Below are positions 63,007 through 64,000 of a stretch of 64,000 nt of DNA, piece after piece. Position 1 is the first letter of the stretch; the number at the start of each line of letters is the position of its first letter. Origin of the DNA: Nitrosopumilaceae archaeon. GTDB lineage: Archaea; Thermoproteota; Nitrososphaeria; Nitrososphaerales; Nitrosopumilaceae. The stretch spans positions 62,001 through 126,000 of the forward strand of contig DASQHX010000013.1 in NCBI GenBank assembly GCA_035631875.1, in the 5' to 3' direction. The position numbers and the translations under genes are program-made. Below the pieces are notes generated by a model. The model worked only from the letters and a program-made list of their open reading frames with translations, did no database searches and had not been told where the DNA came from.

Positions 63007-64000
63007 TGGAATTTCTTGATTGGGTCTCACAAGATGGCAAGTTACTCCTAACTGCAAGAATAGTAAGAGCTTTTTCCTATGGGTTTCTTAGTATAATTCT
63101 TGCAATTTACCTGAAATTAATGGGATTTAATGAAATCTTCATTGGAATAGTTTTAACTGCAACACTAGTAAATAGTGTGATCTTTAACCTATTTGCAAGT
63201 TTTTACGCTGACAAGATTGGCAGAAAAAAAATTCTAATTATTTATGCAGTTTTGATGGCTATCTCTGGCGTAATCTTTCTTGTAACAAATAATTACGTTG
63301 CATTAATTGCATCTGCCCTTATTGGAACAATTAACGTAACTGGAACTGAAGTTGGTGCATTTTTGTCCATAGAGCAAGCAATACTGCCACAAACAGTTAA
63401 TGATAATAGAAAAAGAAACTCAATTTTTGCCATTTATAATATGGTTGGCACGTTTGCAATGTCTGCAGGAGTTTTGCTTTCAGGATTACCTCAATATATC
63501 CAAAAACTGTATGGATTAAATCAAGTAGAATCAATTAGAATACTTTTTCTTTTTTACAGTATATGCGCTATTATTGTAATAGGCATCTACCTTTTCCTAT
63601 CCAAGAAAATTGAGCTTGATCCAAGTATTGCTAAAACCGCATCAGTTCGCACCATCTCTCCAAAATCCAAGGGCATTGTAGCTAAACTGTCATCGCTTTT
63701 TGCAGTGGATTCCTTTGCAGGAGGCTTTGTAATTCAAAGCATAGTGTCATTTTGGTTCTTTACAAAATTTGGTGCAGACTTGACTACACTGTCTTACATC
63801 TTCTCTATTGCTGGTGCACTGACAGCCTTTTCATTTCTGTTTGCAACAAAAATTGCATCTAGGATTGGTTTGATAAATACGATGGTCTTTACCCATATTC
63901 CATCTAATATTTTGTTGATATTGCTAGCGTTTGCTCCTACATTTCCATTAGCAATTGGATTATACTTGGCAAGAATGAGTTTGTCTCAGATGGACGTTCC
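63006..64000 (+). CDS. MFS transporter (3' truncated by window edge)
   Basis: The frame starts at ATG 63006, sharing the last base of the metG stop, and runs off the window after 331 codons. Ten or so hydrophobic segments are present, with the MFS motif A as ADKIGRKK between the second and third segments. Substrate is not indicated by sequence. Coupling to metG suggests co-expression but not necessarily a shared function. Confidence 0.85.
   Translation, partial: MEFLDWVSQDGKLLLTARIVRAFSYGFLSIILAIYLKLMGFNEIFIGIVLTATLVNSVIFNLFASFYADKIGRKKILIIYAVLMAISGVIFLVTNNYVALIASALIGTINVTGTEVGAFLSIEQAILPQTVNDNRKRNSIFAIYNMVGTFAMSAGVLLSGLPQYIQKLYGLNQVESIRILFLFYSICAIIVIGIYLFLSKKIELDPSIAKTASVRTISPKSKGIVAKLSSLFAVDSFAGGFVIQSIVSFWFFTKFGADLTTLSYIFSIAGALTAFSFLFATKIASRIGLINTMVFTHIPSNILLILLAFAPTFPLAIGLYLARMSLSQMDV

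Overview
The window is archaeal chromosome, and almost certainly from an ammonia-oxidising Nitrososphaerota (Thaumarchaeota) of the Nitrosopumilales type. The evidence is low GC, closely packed genes, frequent TTG/GTG starts, TATA boxes about 25-30 nt upstream of short-leader or leaderless genes, and an archaeal gene set (proteasome beta, eS25, Rpo6, Alba, a DRG-type GTPase, tRNA-splicing endonuclease, archaeal Pst/PhoU). One PstS also carries a thaumarchaeal PEFG-type C-terminal sorting tail. I see no rRNA, recognisable tRNA, CRISPR array, insertion sequence or prophage. The genus cannot be fixed from the sequence alone.

Layout. 1-7.5 kb: sulfur and cofactor metabolism (cysteine synthase, thioredoxin reductase, an ino1-thi4-metal-site protein operon, siroheme sulfite/nitrite reductase overlapping a rhodanese). 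7.5-13.9 kb: an accessory-looking patch with a TPR protein, a collagen-like protein of 101 uninterrupted Gly-X-Y triplets, an HNH-type protein, a very basic 54-residue repeat protein, a small zinc ribbon and a DRG GTPase. 13.9-21.9 kb: housekeeping (phosphoglycolate phosphatase, ArgS, tRNA m1A methyltransferase, NAD(P)HX dehydratase, M20 peptidase, a proteasome beta subunit with Ala at the Thr1 position, PUA protein, homoserine dehydrogenase). 22-27.3 kb: membrane proteins, a TauE-type permease, and a tandem-SDR protein coupled to a MaoC-like hotdog protein.

27.4-44.1 kb is the functional centrepiece, a phosphate/polyphosphate region. It holds a secreted phosphoesterase, SixA, Ppx/GppA, a CHAD protein, an AbrB-PhoU regulator divergent from pstC-pstA-pstB-phoU, two pstS genes and a DUF47/PhoU-like protein. 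Four upstream regions here share a TATA-like palindromic box (CTATATAGAT or one-base variant) with a second conserved block 22 nt downstream, a candidate Pho-type control element. Two thymidylate-kinase-like paralogues, one with a degenerate P-loop, lie inside the region.

44.1-64 kb is mostly information processing and core metabolism: DNA ligase, eS25, Rpo6 with an acidic N-terminal extension, Alba, an asparagine-synthetase-like enzyme with a C-terminal zinc ribbon, a 47-residue YHS protein, aldo/keto reductase, UbiA/MenA-type prenyltransferase, agmatinase, biotin ligase, thioredoxin-like protein, a secreted Thr/Pro-rich protein behind a perfect palindrome, YchF-like GTPase, CysS, NadE, Rieske ferredoxin, AhcY, MetG and the start of an MFS transporter.

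The best candidates for undescribed biology are the archaeal collagen-like protein (with a 53-codon in-frame extension past its stop), the shared phosphate-island promoter element, the tandem-SDR/MaoC pair resembling one half of Chloroflexus malonyl-CoA reductase but lacking the catalytic Lys, the Thr1-less proteasome subunit and the Cys-type Thi4.
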